From an uncultured Bacteroidia bacterium (GTDB lineage: Bacteria > Bacteroidota > Bacteroidia > Bacteroidales > UBA932), in the NCBI GenBank assembly GCA_902785065.1, contig CACZXH010000002.1, forward strand, positions 216,250 to 280,249: a DNA stretch of 64,000 nucleotides. Reading direction: 5' to 3'. Of this stretch, positions 41,801 through 50,438 are shown one piece after another. The position numbers were made by a program, and so were the translations under genes. Under the pieces are notes generated by a model that ran no database searches, was not told the origin of the DNA, and saw only the letters and a program-made list of their open reading frames with translations. The number at the start of each line of letters is the position of its first letter. Within the stretch, counting starts at the first letter, position 1.

Positions 41801-42559
41801 ATCGGTGGAAGTAGTGGACATCTCCACGCCCCAGCGGCCGCTGTATCGCACGCGGGCGCCTTCATCCCCGGAACCGTTCTTAGTCGTGACCAGGATGACA
41901 CCGTAAGCGGCGCGGGCGCCGTAAACGGCGGCGGAAGAGGCGTCCTTGATCACGGAGATGGAGGCCACGTCCTGCGGATTGATGCGGTTGATGCTGCCCT
42001 CCACGCCGTCGATGAGCACCAGCGGGTCACCGCCGTTGATCGAGGTGTAGCCGCGGATGTTGAGGCTGCCTGTGGAACCGGGGTTGCCGCTGGAAGTCGT
42101 GATGTTCAGGCCCGGGACCGAGCCTTGCAGCATAGTGGTAAGGTTGTGTGCCGTACGGTTCTCCAACTGCTTGCTCTCCACCGACGTGATGGCGCCGGTA
42201 AGGTTCACTTTCTTCTGGGTACCATAGCCCACGACCACGGTCTCCTCGAGGGCGATGTTGTCCTCCTGGAGAGTGATGTTGACAGTTGCCTGGTTCGCGG
42301 AAACCGGAACGGATTCCGTAGTATAACCGAGGCTGGAAACGACCAGGACGACTTCGCGGGCGGGAACCTGGAGGCTGAAGGCTCCATCCACGTCCGTTAC
42401 GGTGCCGGTCGCCGTTCCTTCCAGGACGACGCCGGCGCCGAGGACGGGAAGTCCTTCAGCGTCGAGCACCCTTCCGGATACGGTCCGATTCTGTGCGGCA
42501 AGGCCGAAGCCTGAGAGCAGCAGAACCACCGAAGCGGCGAGAATTTCAGTTAATCTCAT
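38831..42559 (-). CDS. SusC/RagA-family TonB-dependent transporter with C-terminal OmpA domain
   Basis: The 1242-residue outer-membrane protein begins with a signal peptide (ending GLAAQ), a carboxypeptidase-like domain (about 25-105, TVSGRVLDAEGLPVLGAGVV), then the plug (ETVVVGYGTQKKVNLTGAI ... NPQDVASISVIKDASSAAVY) and a barrel reaching QKTFMVGVNITFGGKAL near 1080. A charged linker (VEKVVEKVVEKVVEKPV) leads to an OmpA-like domain (about 1125-1242: ADDLFFELGKAEIRPEE, TGYADSGTG, ARQRAEAVVRMLKNAGV, NRVAVCIVK). OmpA domains bind peptidoglycan. SusC proteins normally end at the barrel, so this would be a tethered transporter. The fusion is uninterrupted in one frame. Confidence 0.92.
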   Translation of the reverse strand: MRLTEILAASVVLLLSGFGLAAQNRTVSGRVLDAEGLPVLGAGVVLEGTATGTVTDVDGAFSLQVPAREVVLVVSSLGYTTESVPVSANQATVNITLQEDNIALEETVVVGYGTQKKVNLTGAITSVESKQLENRTAHNLTTMLQGSVPGLNITTSSGNPGSTGSLNIRGYTSINGGDPLVLIDGVEGSINRINPQDVASISVIKDASSAAVYGARAAYGVILVTTKNGSGDEGARVRYSGRWGVEMSTTSTDWETTGYWSVYTLNKFWYESKGSNYVDYTQEDMMELLSRINDKTENPERPWVVVKDGKYKYYANTDWWHEMYNDVHPTTNHSLSVSGGTKAVKYYLSGEYDRQEGMVKVRPDVYEKYNLRSKIDAQITPWASISNNTNFFVGTYDFPGLADIQDSFAYGDRHAPACFTPKNPDGTWVYVVDALGYRVANGRHWAYASDNLNIEKRTDLANTTELTLQPLKGLTFKANYSYRTYNNHDTHRRNILTYSQYPGVLSTYQNTGAFDNYMTEDIKEYIRQTVNAYATYEHSFADAHNLKVMGGFNYDDYHYKRVAAKGYDLITTELSDLALISTENRPPEVGGNQSAWRMAGFFGRLNYDYKGRYLFETSARYDGSSRFTTGHKWGFFPSASIGWRLSEEPFFAPARRVVNNFKIRASYGTLGNQNVGNFSYIRLVNFKTFAGYNFGDNAMARYTNLDDPVASDKTWETSKQTNLGVDLAFFGNKLEFTGEAYIRDTDGMLTDGMDLPAVYGAGVPQMNAADLRTKGYELSLSWRDSFKILGKGFDYFLKGSLSDFRSHITRFNNETKLLSNYYEGMELGEIWGFHVDGLFANDDEAREYTSIVDQSYCNANLNGGWKGGDLKYADLDGDHVIGVGKNTLADHGDQIYLGNSLPRLHYGFQAGFSWAGFDVSAFFEGTGNHYWYPARLNFDFWGPYSYGYPTFLAKNFLDNCWSEENPDAYFPRPRSNVASNGGGELGRVNDRYIQNIRYLRFKNLTIGYEFPKKLVNRMGFEQIRVYVSGENLAYWSPIKKVTAHLDPESCFDRGGNPTDDLNNTSYPWQKTFMVGVNITFGGKALKGSSSRSSALAPAVREVIREVVKEKIVEVPVEKVVEKVVEKVVEKPVSSLQGEYADDLFFELGKAEIRPEEAVKLGRISQILAENPDAGIVITGYADSGTGTPALNDVLARQRAEAVVRMLKNAGVSDSRIRYSSVGSDKDAAASPASNRVAVCIVK

Positions 42560-42612
42560 AAACTAAGAATGGGTTAAAAAGATAAATGATGTTGCAGACT
42601 GACGAGGCAGGA

Positions 42613-44553
42613 TCACTTGATGGAATACGCATCAGTGGTGAAGGCCTTCGGACGGGTCATCGTCTCCGTATAGACATTGCCGAAGCGGTCCGTGACCTTG
42701 ATGTCCAGGGTGGACGTCGCACTGGAGGCCGTGACCTTGAACATATGGTAGTTCTTGGCGGTCGGGAAGGTGACCGTCGCGTTGGAAGCATACCGCTTGG
42801 CCGTGTAGGCGATGTAATGGAGGGGATCCAGCTCGCCGGAGACCAGCTGCGAGACCGACAGCGGCTTCCCGTCCTCGGTCACCTCGACCTTCCAGGACGG
42901 ATCCCAGTTCCAGACATTGAGATAGACCTCGTTGGCAGAGCTGGCCGTCCCCCAGATGGAGGGTTTGAAATCGCTTCCGGTATAATTCGGGGCATACTTG
43001 TCCTTGGTGATATGGATCTGGTTCCGGTCGTAGGCGAGGAACTGGTAGTCCGTCCCCTTCCCCGTGGCCTTGTACTGCCACTTGAAGTCCGTGCCCGCAA
43101 TGTCCAGGATGGTGTACCCGCCCGGGGAGCCGTCCTGGCCGATGTGCACGCCCGGCGTCAGCTTGCCGGTCCACCACCAGGTCGCGCAGATCGCGCCGGC
43201 GTTGTGCTCGAAGAGGTGGTCCGTAGCGAGTTCGTCCTTGTTGTACACCGTATGGGTATGGGCCGTGTACAGATGGACCTCGGGATAGGGCTTGAGAACG
43301 TTCGCCAGGGTCGACGCTTCCTTCAGTCCGTACTGGCCCTTGTTGTTATACAGCGGGATATGCATCGTCACGACGAGCGGCGTTCCGTTCGGGACGGACG
43401 CGAGGTCCTTCCGGAGCCAGGCCAGTTCGTCGGCGACCACGCGACCGTCGTATGCGCGCACATAAGCGCCGTCCGTCCGGTCGGAATTCTTCGTGCTGTT
43501 CGTGCATTCCACGTCGTCCAGGACCACATAATGGACCTTGCCGATGTTGAAAGAGTAATAGGTGGGCCCTATGTTCTCCTTATAGTCCTTGACCGTGTCG
43601 AAGTCGCCCATGTAGTACATGCTGTGGTCGTGGTTGCCGATGGTGTGATACAGCATCACGCCCTTGATGCCGGCGGCATCGGAGAGGTACTCCTTGAAGG
43701 AATAGTGGTTGTCGAGCCAGTACAGGTCCCAGGTCATGTCGCCGAGGGTGAGGGCGTACACCTTGCCCGGGGTGGCGGAAACGGTGGCGTTGAGGTCCTT
43801 GACGAACTCGGCGAACTGCTTCCGGTCGTCGTTGCGGGCCGCCAGGTGGATGTCGCCCAGCATCAGCATCCGGTGGTTGTCCTGTCCCTCGACTTTCTTC
43901 AGCTGGAAGTCGACGCGTTCCGCGGTCGCGGCATTGGCCTTGAGCTGCGCATGGAACCTGGGCAGGAGGCCGCTGGCGAGGGGCTCGTAGCCGCTCGGGG
44001 TGGAGACGAACACGTAGCCGTTGAGTTTCTTGGACTTCATCTGGTACACGCCCTTGGAGTCCGTCTTCACGACTTCCACGCCGTCAGAGACCACGACGCC
44101 CGCGAGGCCGGTGCCTTCGCAGGAGACCTTGCCGTACACGGTGCTGCCGGTGGCGGGCTCGACCTCCTCGTCGCCCGCATACTTGACGATGACGTCCATC
44201 GTCCCTTTCCGCGTCTTCGTGGAGCCGCGCTGGTGAGAAACCGTGTAGGTCCCGGGGCCGAAGCCCTTGGACCAGACGCCGGAGATGGACGCGGAGAAGT
44301 GCGTGTCGGAAACGGAGGTGACCGGGCAGGCGTACTCCGAGGTTTCGCTGCCCAGGATGATCTGGTCGCCGGACACCGGCGGCTTTGAGAACTGCACGCG
44401 GAAACTGATCTCGGAGGCGCCGTCGTCGATGGTCATCTGCGCGGGAACCTCGAACTGGACATCGATCTTCTCCTGCTCGGGATTGTTTTTCTTGCAGGTC
44501 GGAACCAGGAGAAGGACGGCCAGGAAGGTCAGGACAAAATATACTTTTTTCAT
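42613..44553 (-). CDS. Calcineurin-like metallophosphoesterase lipoprotein
   Basis: The 646-residue protein has a lipoprotein-like signal (LLLVPTC). Two Ig/SpaA-like beta domains occupy about 30-225. The phosphoesterase core follows with all usual motifs: MLMLGDIHLAARND, LTLGDMTWD, TIGNHDHSMYY, VVTMHIPLYN and YTAHTHTVY. A C-terminal beta domain closes it. Such enzymes hydrolyse phospho-mono- or diesters using two metal ions; here it would act outside the cytoplasm. It is 53 nt upstream of susC on the same strand and probably the first gene of the operon. Confidence 0.88.
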   Translation of the reverse strand: MKKVYFVLTFLAVLLLVPTCKKNNPEQEKIDVQFEVPAQMTIDDGASEISFRVQFSKPPVSGDQIILGSETSEYACPVTSVSDTHFSASISGVWSKGFGPGTYTVSHQRGSTKTRKGTMDVIVKYAGDEEVEPATGSTVYGKVSCEGTGLAGVVVSDGVEVVKTDSKGVYQMKSKKLNGYVFVSTPSGYEPLASGLLPRFHAQLKANAATAERVDFQLKKVEGQDNHRMLMLGDIHLAARNDDRKQFAEFVKDLNATVSATPGKVYALTLGDMTWDLYWLDNHYSFKEYLSDAAGIKGVMLYHTIGNHDHSMYYMGDFDTVKDYKENIGPTYYSFNIGKVHYVVLDDVECTNSTKNSDRTDGAYVRAYDGRVVADELAWLRKDLASVPNGTPLVVTMHIPLYNNKGQYGLKEASTLANVLKPYPEVHLYTAHTHTVYNKDELATDHLFEHNAGAICATWWWTGKLTPGVHIGQDGSPGGYTILDIAGTDFKWQYKATGKGTDYQFLAYDRNQIHITKDKYAPNYTGSDFKPSIWGTASSANEVYLNVWNWDPSWKVEVTEDGKPLSVSQLVSGELDPLHYIAYTAKRYASNATVTFPTAKNYHMFKVTASSATSTLDIKVTDRFGNVYTETMTRPKAFTTDAYSIK

Positions 44554-44603
44554 TATTTAAATAAAGTCCGTTGATTATTAATGGCAACGTACCAAATTCC
44601 TTT

Positions 44604-44660
44604 CAAAGTTAACTTTTTTAATCGGAATCTCATACTTTTTCACAAGATTGATTATATTTG
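44604..44660. promoter_or_regulatory. Divergent -7 boxes for the SusCD operon (minus) and the GH38 gene (plus)
   Basis: TAACTTTG on the minus strand (44611-44604) precedes the phosphoesterase; TATATTTG on the plus strand (44653-44660) precedes GH38 by 22 nt. Clear -33 elements are not seen. The shared region suggests joint control. Confidence 0.6.
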
Positions 44661-44682
44661 ATTGTCAATAAAAGATTTACCT

Positions 44683-47600
44683 ATGACCAAGCTGCTCAAA
44701 ACCGGACTCGCTCTGCTTCTGTCCTTGGCCGCCCTCGGCGCCCGCGCCCAGGACGACGGAGCGAAAGCCTACCTTGTCTCCAACGCGCACCTGGATTCCC
44801 AGTGGAACTGGGACGTGCAGACCACCATCTCGCAGTACATCCCCAAGACGCTCTTCCGCAACCTCACGCTGATCGGCAAGTATCCCGACTACGTGTTCAA
44901 CTGCGAGGCGGGCATCAAGTACGCCTGGATGAAGGAGTACTATCCGGAAGACTTCGAGCGCCTGCGCGAAGCTGTCGCGGCGGGCCGCTGGCACATCTCC
45001 GGCAGCAGCTGGGAGGCGTCCGACGCGAACGTTCCCTCCCCGGAATCGCTCACGCGCAACATCCTGATGGGGCAGCGCTTCTACCAGGAGGAGTTCGGCA
45101 CCGTCAGCACGGACATCTTCCTCCCCGACTGCTTCGGGTTCGGGCTCCATCTGCCCGCCATCGCCGCCCACTGCGGCCTGATCGGCTTCTCCACGCAGAA
45201 ATTGCAGTGGCGGGGCAGCAACCTGCCCGGCATGGACAGCAAGGTCCCCTTCCAGTTCGGCCTCTGGCGCGCGCTGGACGGCAACCAGATCATGGTGGCC
45301 GCCAACGCCCTGAGCTACGGCACCCGCTTCCACTCCGAGGACCTGACGAACTACGAAGAGTTGACGGAGCACGCGGCCCTCAACCCCTACCACATCTCCT
45401 ACCACTATTACGGCACCGGTGACACGGGCGGCTCCCCCACCCTCGAATCGGTCGCGACGGTCCAGGCCGCGATCGACCGGCAGCGGGCCGGGAAAGAAGG
45501 CGCCATCCACGTGGTCAGCGCCACCTCCGACCAGCTGTTCAAGGATTTCCTGCCGTACGACAGCCATCCGGAACTCCCGGTGTGGGACAAGGAACTGACG
45601 ATGGATGTCCATGGTACCGGCTGTTACACCTCGCAGGCCGCGATGAAGCGCTTCAACCGGCTGAACGAGCAGCTCGCGGACGCGGCCGAGCGCAGCGCCG
45701 CGGCCGCCGACTGGCTGGGCCGGGTCCCCTACCCGCAGACCCGCCTGAACGAGGCCTGGCGCCGTTTCCTCTGGCACCAGTTCCACGACGACCTCACCGG
45801 CACGAGCATCCCGCGGGCCTACGAGTTTTCCTGGAACGACGAGATGATCTCGCTGCGGCAGTTCGCCGACGTACTGGAAACCTCCGTGGGCGCGGTGGCT
45901 TCCCGCCTGGACACCCGGGTTCCGGGCACGCCGCTCGTCCTCTACAACCCGTCCGGCGCCCCGCGCCGGGAAGTCGTGACCGTCGATGCCGCCGAGGGCC
46001 GGGTCTTCGACGCCCAGGGCCGGATGGTCCGCGCGCAGCGCCTGTCGGACGGCAAGCTCGCCTTCGTGGCCGAAGTTCCGTCCGTCGGATACGCGGTGTA
46101 CGACCTCCGCAAGGGCAACTCTTCCACCGCCAGGACGAGCCTGAAAGCGGGCGCTTCCACCCTTGAGAACGCCGTGTACAGCCTGCGCCTGGATGCCAAC
46201 GGCGACATCTGCTCCCTGGTCGACAAGCGGAACGGCCGGCAGCTCGTCGCGGAAGGAAAGGCCATCCAGCTGGCGATGTTCACGGAGAACGAGTCCTTCC
46301 AGTGGCCGGCCTGGGAAATCCTGAAAAAGACCGTGGACGGCATCCCGGTGGCCGTGGACGGCGACGTGCGGATCTCCGTGGCCGAGAACGGCCCGGTCGT
46401 GGCCGCGCTGAAGGTGGAAAGGAGCTTCGGAGAATCGCATTTCACGCAGTACATCCGCCTCTACGCCGGCGCGGACGAAGAGCGCATCGACATCGTCAAC
46501 GAGGTCGACTGGCACGGCACCAACCAGTTGCTCAAGGCCGAGTTCCCGCTCACCGTCTCCAATCCGGTCGCCCGCTACGACATCGGCACCGGCTCCCTAG
46601 AGCGTCCTAACAACACCCCCGAACAGTATGAGGTCTATGCCCAGCAGTGGGCGGACCTGAGCGAGCCGGACGGCTCCTACGGCGTCGCCATCCTCAACGA
46701 CTGCAAGTACGGCTGGGACAAGCCCGCCGACAACGTCCTTCGCCTGACGCTGCTCCATACGCCCAAGACGCGCCGCAGCTATGCCTACCAGAACCGCCAG
46801 GACCACGGGCAGCACCGGTTCACCTACTCGATCGTCGCCCACGCGGGCGACTGGCGGCAGGGCGGCGTCGCCGCCCGCGCCGAGGCCCTGAACCAGCCGG
46901 TCAAGGCCTTCACCGTTCCGCGCCACGCGGGCAACCTGGGCAGGACCTTCAGCTTGGCCGAAGTGCGTGGCGAAGGCGTGGCGCTCCGCGCCCTCAAGAA
47001 GGCCGAGGACGGCAGCGGCTATGTCGTCCGCTTCTACGAACTCCAGGGCCGGGAGGCCCGGAACGTGTCCGTCCGCTTCCCCGCCGCCGTGGTCGCCGCG
47101 AAGGAGCTGAACGGCAACGAAGCGCCCGTCGGTCCGGCGACGGCCGCCGGGGACGAGCTCCGCTTCGACGTCGGCCCCTGGGGAATCAAGACCTTCCTCG
47201 TGCAACTGGCTCCCAAGGCCGACGACGCGGTGAAGCAGGCGCCCCTGGCGCTCCCCTACGGCCTTTACGCCGCCACCTTCAACGCCTTCCGCGCCGACGG
47301 AAACATCGACGGAACCGGCCATTCCTACGCAGCCGAGCTGCTGCCCGCCAGCCTGGTCCAGAAAGGCGTCCGCTTCGACCTGCCCGACCCGACCGGACCG
47401 GTCGCAGTCCGCGCCGGCGGCCAGGAGATCGCGCTTCCCGAAGGGAACTGGAACAAGGTCTACCTTCTCGCCGCCTCGGCCCGGGGCGACACCCGCACGC
47501 GATTCCTCGTCGGTGGAAATGCCGTCGACGTGACCATTCCCGACTACAGCGGTTTCGTCGCCCAGTGGGGGCACACGGGCCACACCGAGGGATTTGTGAA

Positions 47601-48276
47601 GGAAGCCGAATACGCGTACGTGGGCACGCACAGGCACGGCGCGCGAGAGAATAAGGACCTCCCTTACGAGTTCACTTACCTGTTCAACATCGCGCTGGAC
47701 ATTCCGGCCGGGGCGCGCAGCATCACCCTGCCGGTCAACCGGAAGGTGATGGTGTTCGCGGCCACGGCCGTCCAGGACGACGTCAATACGGCCGCGCCGG
47801 TCTCCGACCTGCTCCGGTTCCCGCTGCCGGCGAGCCCCGAGCCCGAACTGGAGATCGGGCAGGCAAGCCAGCTCGCCCGCGCCACCCTTTCGGACGCCAG
47901 CGGCCGCACGAACAACAACGAGGCGCCGGCGTTCGCCGTGGACGACGATCCCGAGACCAAGTGGTGCGACAACTCCGCCAAGCCGGAGAAGTTCATCGCC
48001 TTCGACCTGGGCGGCGTCAAGACGCTGACGCGCTGGACGGTCCTGCACGCCGCCTCCGAATCGCAGTCCTATGTCACCAAGGCCTTCGCGCTGCAGGTGC
48101 GCAACTCGGAGGACGAGCCGTGGCGGACCGTCGACGAGGTCGCGGGGAACCGCGACAACGAGACGGACCGCAAGCTGTCCGAGCCCGTCCATGCCCGCTT
48201 CGTCCGCCTGAACATCACCCAGGGGGACCAGGTGGACACGAACATCTCCCGCATCTATGAATTTGGGGTGTATTGA
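44683..48276 (+). CDS. GH38-family alpha-mannosidase with C-terminal F5/8 (CBM32-type) domain
   Basis: The 1197-residue secreted protein (signal peptide ending GARAQ) shows the GH38 zinc site NAHLDSQWNWD near residue 33 and nucleophile Asp in FLPDCFGFGLHLPA, plus FLWHQFHDDLTGTSIPRAYE in the three-helix bundle. Beta domains follow. The last 140 residues (FAVDDDPETKWCDNSAKPE, FIAFDLGGVKTLTRW) are a discoidin-type carbohydrate-binding module. It would remove alpha-linked mannose from N-glycans or yeast mannan. It faces away from the SusCD operon, with which it likely cooperates. Confidence 0.9.
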   Translation: MTKLLKTGLALLLSLAALGARAQDDGAKAYLVSNAHLDSQWNWDVQTTISQYIPKTLFRNLTLIGKYPDYVFNCEAGIKYAWMKEYYPEDFERLREAVAAGRWHISGSSWEASDANVPSPESLTRNILMGQRFYQEEFGTVSTDIFLPDCFGFGLHLPAIAAHCGLIGFSTQKLQWRGSNLPGMDSKVPFQFGLWRALDGNQIMVAANALSYGTRFHSEDLTNYEELTEHAALNPYHISYHYYGTGDTGGSPTLESVATVQAAIDRQRAGKEGAIHVVSATSDQLFKDFLPYDSHPELPVWDKELTMDVHGTGCYTSQAAMKRFNRLNEQLADAAERSAAAADWLGRVPYPQTRLNEAWRRFLWHQFHDDLTGTSIPRAYEFSWNDEMISLRQFADVLETSVGAVASRLDTRVPGTPLVLYNPSGAPRREVVTVDAAEGRVFDAQGRMVRAQRLSDGKLAFVAEVPSVGYAVYDLRKGNSSTARTSLKAGASTLENAVYSLRLDANGDICSLVDKRNGRQLVAEGKAIQLAMFTENESFQWPAWEILKKTVDGIPVAVDGDVRISVAENGPVVAALKVERSFGESHFTQYIRLYAGADEERIDIVNEVDWHGTNQLLKAEFPLTVSNPVARYDIGTGSLERPNNTPEQYEVYAQQWADLSEPDGSYGVAILNDCKYGWDKPADNVLRLTLLHTPKTRRSYAYQNRQDHGQHRFTYSIVAHAGDWRQGGVAARAEALNQPVKAFTVPRHAGNLGRTFSLAEVRGEGVALRALKKAEDGSGYVVRFYELQGREARNVSVRFPAAVVAAKELNGNEAPVGPATAAGDELRFDVGPWGIKTFLVQLAPKADDAVKQAPLALPYGLYAATFNAFRADGNIDGTGHSYAAELLPASLVQKGVRFDLPDPTGPVAVRAGGQEIALPEGNWNKVYLLAASARGDTRTRFLVGGNAVDVTIPDYSGFVAQWGHTGHTEGFVKEAEYAYVGTHRHGARENKDLPYEFTYLFNIALDIPAGARSITLPVNRKVMVFAATAVQDDVNTAAPVSDLLRFPLPASPEPELEIGQASQLARATLSDASGRTNNNEAPAFAVDDDPETKWCDNSAKPEKFIAFDLGGVKTLTRWTVLHAASESQSYVTKAFALQVRNSEDEPWRTVDEVAGNRDNETDRKLSEPVHARFVRLNITQGDQVDTNISRIYEFGVY

Positions 48277-48299
48277 GGACAACGCGTCCATTTTATTCG

Positions 48300-48307
48300 T
48301 ATCTTTG
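48300..48307 (+). promoter_or_regulatory. -7 box (TATCTTTG) for the GlpT-type gene
   Basis: The box lies 31 nt before the ATG at 48339. TTGA at 48273 has 23-nt spacing, a weak -33. Confidence 0.5.
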
Positions 48308-48338
48308 AGGACACATTGGAACCTGAACTAGAATTGAT

Positions 48339-49739
48339 ATGCTGAAATTCCTGCAACAACCCGCCCATCTCCCGGAAGAGACCGGACCCGAGGCGGATCA
48401 GAAGTACAAGAAACTCCGACTGCAAGTGTTCATCGGCGCCTTCATCGGCTACGCCGGCTTCTACCTCGTGCGGAAGAACCTGTCCATGGCCATTCCGGCG
48501 ATGGCCCCGCTGGGCTTCGCCAAGACCGAACTCGGCTTCGTGCTGGGCCTGAACGCGGCCGCCTACGCCCTCTCGAAGTTCCTGATGGGCAGCGTGTCCG
48601 ACCGCTCCAACGCCCGCGTGTTCCTGCCCCTGGGCCTGGTCCTCACGGCCATTTCGATGTGCTTCATGATCGTCCCGATCCAGTTCATCGGCGCGGAGCA
48701 CAAGGCCCTCGCCATCCTGGTGATGGGCATCCTGAACGCCCTCGTGGGCTGGTTCAACGGCATGGGATGGCCCCCTTGCGGCCGCGTGATGACGCACTGG
48801 TTCTCCGTGAGCGAGCGGGGGACGATGATGTCCATCTGGAACTGCGCCCATAACGTCGGCGGCGCCCTCGTCGGCCCGATGGCCACCTATGGCGCTGCCT
48901 GGTTCGGCAGCTGGTTCTACGGTACCCACACGGAACTGTATTTCCTGATCGGCACTTTCGCCTTCCCGGCGGCGGTCGCCCTGTTCATCGCCCTCCTGGC
49001 CTACGTCCTGCTGCGCGACACGCCGCAGTCCTGCGGCCTCCCGTCCGTGGAAAAGTGGCGCAACGACTATCCCAAGAACTACTCCGAGAAGCACGAGACG
49101 GCCATCTCCACGAAGGAAATCTTCTTCAACCACGTCCTGAACAACAAGTTCCTGTGGTTCATCGCCCTGGCGAACGCCTTCGTCTATATGGTCCGCTATG
49201 GCTGCCTGGACTGGGCGCCCACCATCCTCACGGAGAAGGGTATCGACCTCAAGAGCGCCGGCTGGGCCTACTTCGCGTATGAGTTCGCCGCCATCCCGGG
49301 CACCCTCCTCTGCGGCTGGCTGTCGGACAAGCTCTTCCAGGGCCGCCGCGCGCTGCCGACGATGATCTTCATGGCCCTCGTCGCGGTGTTCATCGGCCTG
49401 TACTGGGCCTTCATTGACAACCTCACCATCGTCATCATCGCCCTGATCGGCATCGGCTTCTTCATTTATGGGCCCGTAATGCTCATCGGCGTGCAGGCGT
49501 TGGACCTTGCCCCGAAGAACGCGGCCGGTACGGCAGCGGGCCTGACGGGCTTCTTCGGCTATTTCTTCGGCACCTTTATCCTGGCGAACTGGATCATCGG
49601 CCTGGTCGCCGAGAAGGCCGGCTGGGGCGCGACCTTCACCCTGCTGCTCGCGGCCTGCTTCCTGGCGATTTTCTTCATGGGAATGACCTACAAGGAGGAG
49701 CAGTACCTGGTGAAGAAGGACCACAAGAAGGAGGTTTAG
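48339..49739 (+). CDS. MFS organophosphate:phosphate antiporter, GlpT type
   Basis: The 466-residue membrane protein has twelve helices and OPA-family motifs: FYLVRKNLSMAIP with the substrate-binding Arg in helix 1, GWFNGMGWPPCGRVMTHWFS, and MVRYGCLDWAPTILTEKG with the helix-7 Arg. Family members exchange glycerol 3-phosphate or sugar phosphates for phosphate. Glycerol 3-phosphate is the best guess by likeness to GlpT, but hexose phosphate released by the neighbouring locus is possible. It has its own promoter. Confidence 0.88.
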   Translation: MLKFLQQPAHLPEETGPEADQKYKKLRLQVFIGAFIGYAGFYLVRKNLSMAIPAMAPLGFAKTELGFVLGLNAAAYALSKFLMGSVSDRSNARVFLPLGLVLTAISMCFMIVPIQFIGAEHKALAILVMGILNALVGWFNGMGWPPCGRVMTHWFSVSERGTMMSIWNCAHNVGGALVGPMATYGAAWFGSWFYGTHTELYFLIGTFAFPAAVALFIALLAYVLLRDTPQSCGLPSVEKWRNDYPKNYSEKHETAISTKEIFFNHVLNNKFLWFIALANAFVYMVRYGCLDWAPTILTEKGIDLKSAGWAYFAYEFAAIPGTLLCGWLSDKLFQGRRALPTMIFMALVAVFIGLYWAFIDNLTIVIIALIGIGFFIYGPVMLIGVQALDLAPKNAAGTAAGLTGFFGYFFGTFILANWIIGLVAEKAGWGATFTLLLAACFLAIFFMGMTYKEEQYLVKKDHKKEV

Positions 49740-49761
49740 GACTGACACTTTGGCAGAGGAC

Positions 49762-49792
49762 TTGCCTCTGGCAGATAATTTGATTACCTTTG
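49762..49792 (+). promoter_or_regulatory. Promoter of grpE-dnaJ
   Basis: TTGC (49762-49765), 19 nt, TACCTTTG (49785-49792). No CIRCE-type inverted repeat is visible. Confidence 0.65.
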
Positions 49793-49846
49793 CGCGGCTT
49801 TACCGGGATTCCGGCAAGGCCGCGTTTGACATGAATTGACAGCACC

Positions 49847-50434
49847 ATGGCAGAAAAGAAGAAAAAAGATATGGAAAGCAAGGACCTCGACAAGGTTCTC
49901 AAGGAAGTGGAAGACCTGAAGAAACAGGTCGAAGAGGCCGAGAAAAAGGCCGCGGAAGCGGAAACCAAGGCGGCCGAGACCGAGGCGAAAATGGCCGAAA
50001 CCGACGCCAAAGAAGCCGAGCGCAAGAACGAGTACCTCCGCCTGATGGCAGAGTTCGACACGTTCCGCCGCCGCACCGCCGAGGAAAAGCTGGAGCTGGT
50101 GAAATCGGCCTCGGCCGACACCATCAAGGGCCTCCTCCCCGTGCTGGACGACTGCGAGATCGCGCTCTCCCAGCTGGAGAAGACGGAAGGCAATGAGTCG
50201 GCCGTCGAGGGCGTGCAGCTTATCTTCAACAAGCTCATGGGCTACCTGAAAACGAAGGGCCTGGAGCGGATCGAGGCCAAGGGCGAGGTGTTCGACACCG
50301 AGCTCCACGAGGCCGTGACCCTCTTCCCCGCCCCGTCCGAGGACCTCAAGGGCAAGGTCATCGATGTAGCCCAGACGGGCTACACCCTGGGCGGCAAGGT
50401 CCTCCGCTTCGCAAAAGTGATCGTGGGAGCATAA
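49847..50434 (+). CDS. grpE: Nucleotide exchange factor GrpE
   Basis: The 195-residue protein has a long N-terminal charged coiled coil ([20 protein letters not shown]) and the GrpE head: [29 protein letters not shown], and [17 protein letters not shown]. It releases ADP from DnaK. dnaJ follows 4 nt later. Confidence 0.97.
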   Translation: MAEKKKKDMESKDLDKVLKEVEDLKKQVEEAEKKAAEAETKAAETEAKMAETDAKEAERKNEYLRLMAEFDTFRRRTAEEKLELVKSASADTIKGLLPVLDDCEIALSQLEKTEGNESAVEGVQLIFNKLMGYLKTKGLERIEAKGEVFDTELHEAVTLFPAPSEDLKGKVIDVAQTGYTLGGKVLRFAKVIVGA

Positions 50435-50438
50435 CGAT

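Noticed and set aside
39353-42514. A 1053-codon open frame on the plus strand opposite SusC
   Set aside because: It mirrors the susC codons in a GC-rich gene, has no domain or promoter, and susC is complete on the other strand.
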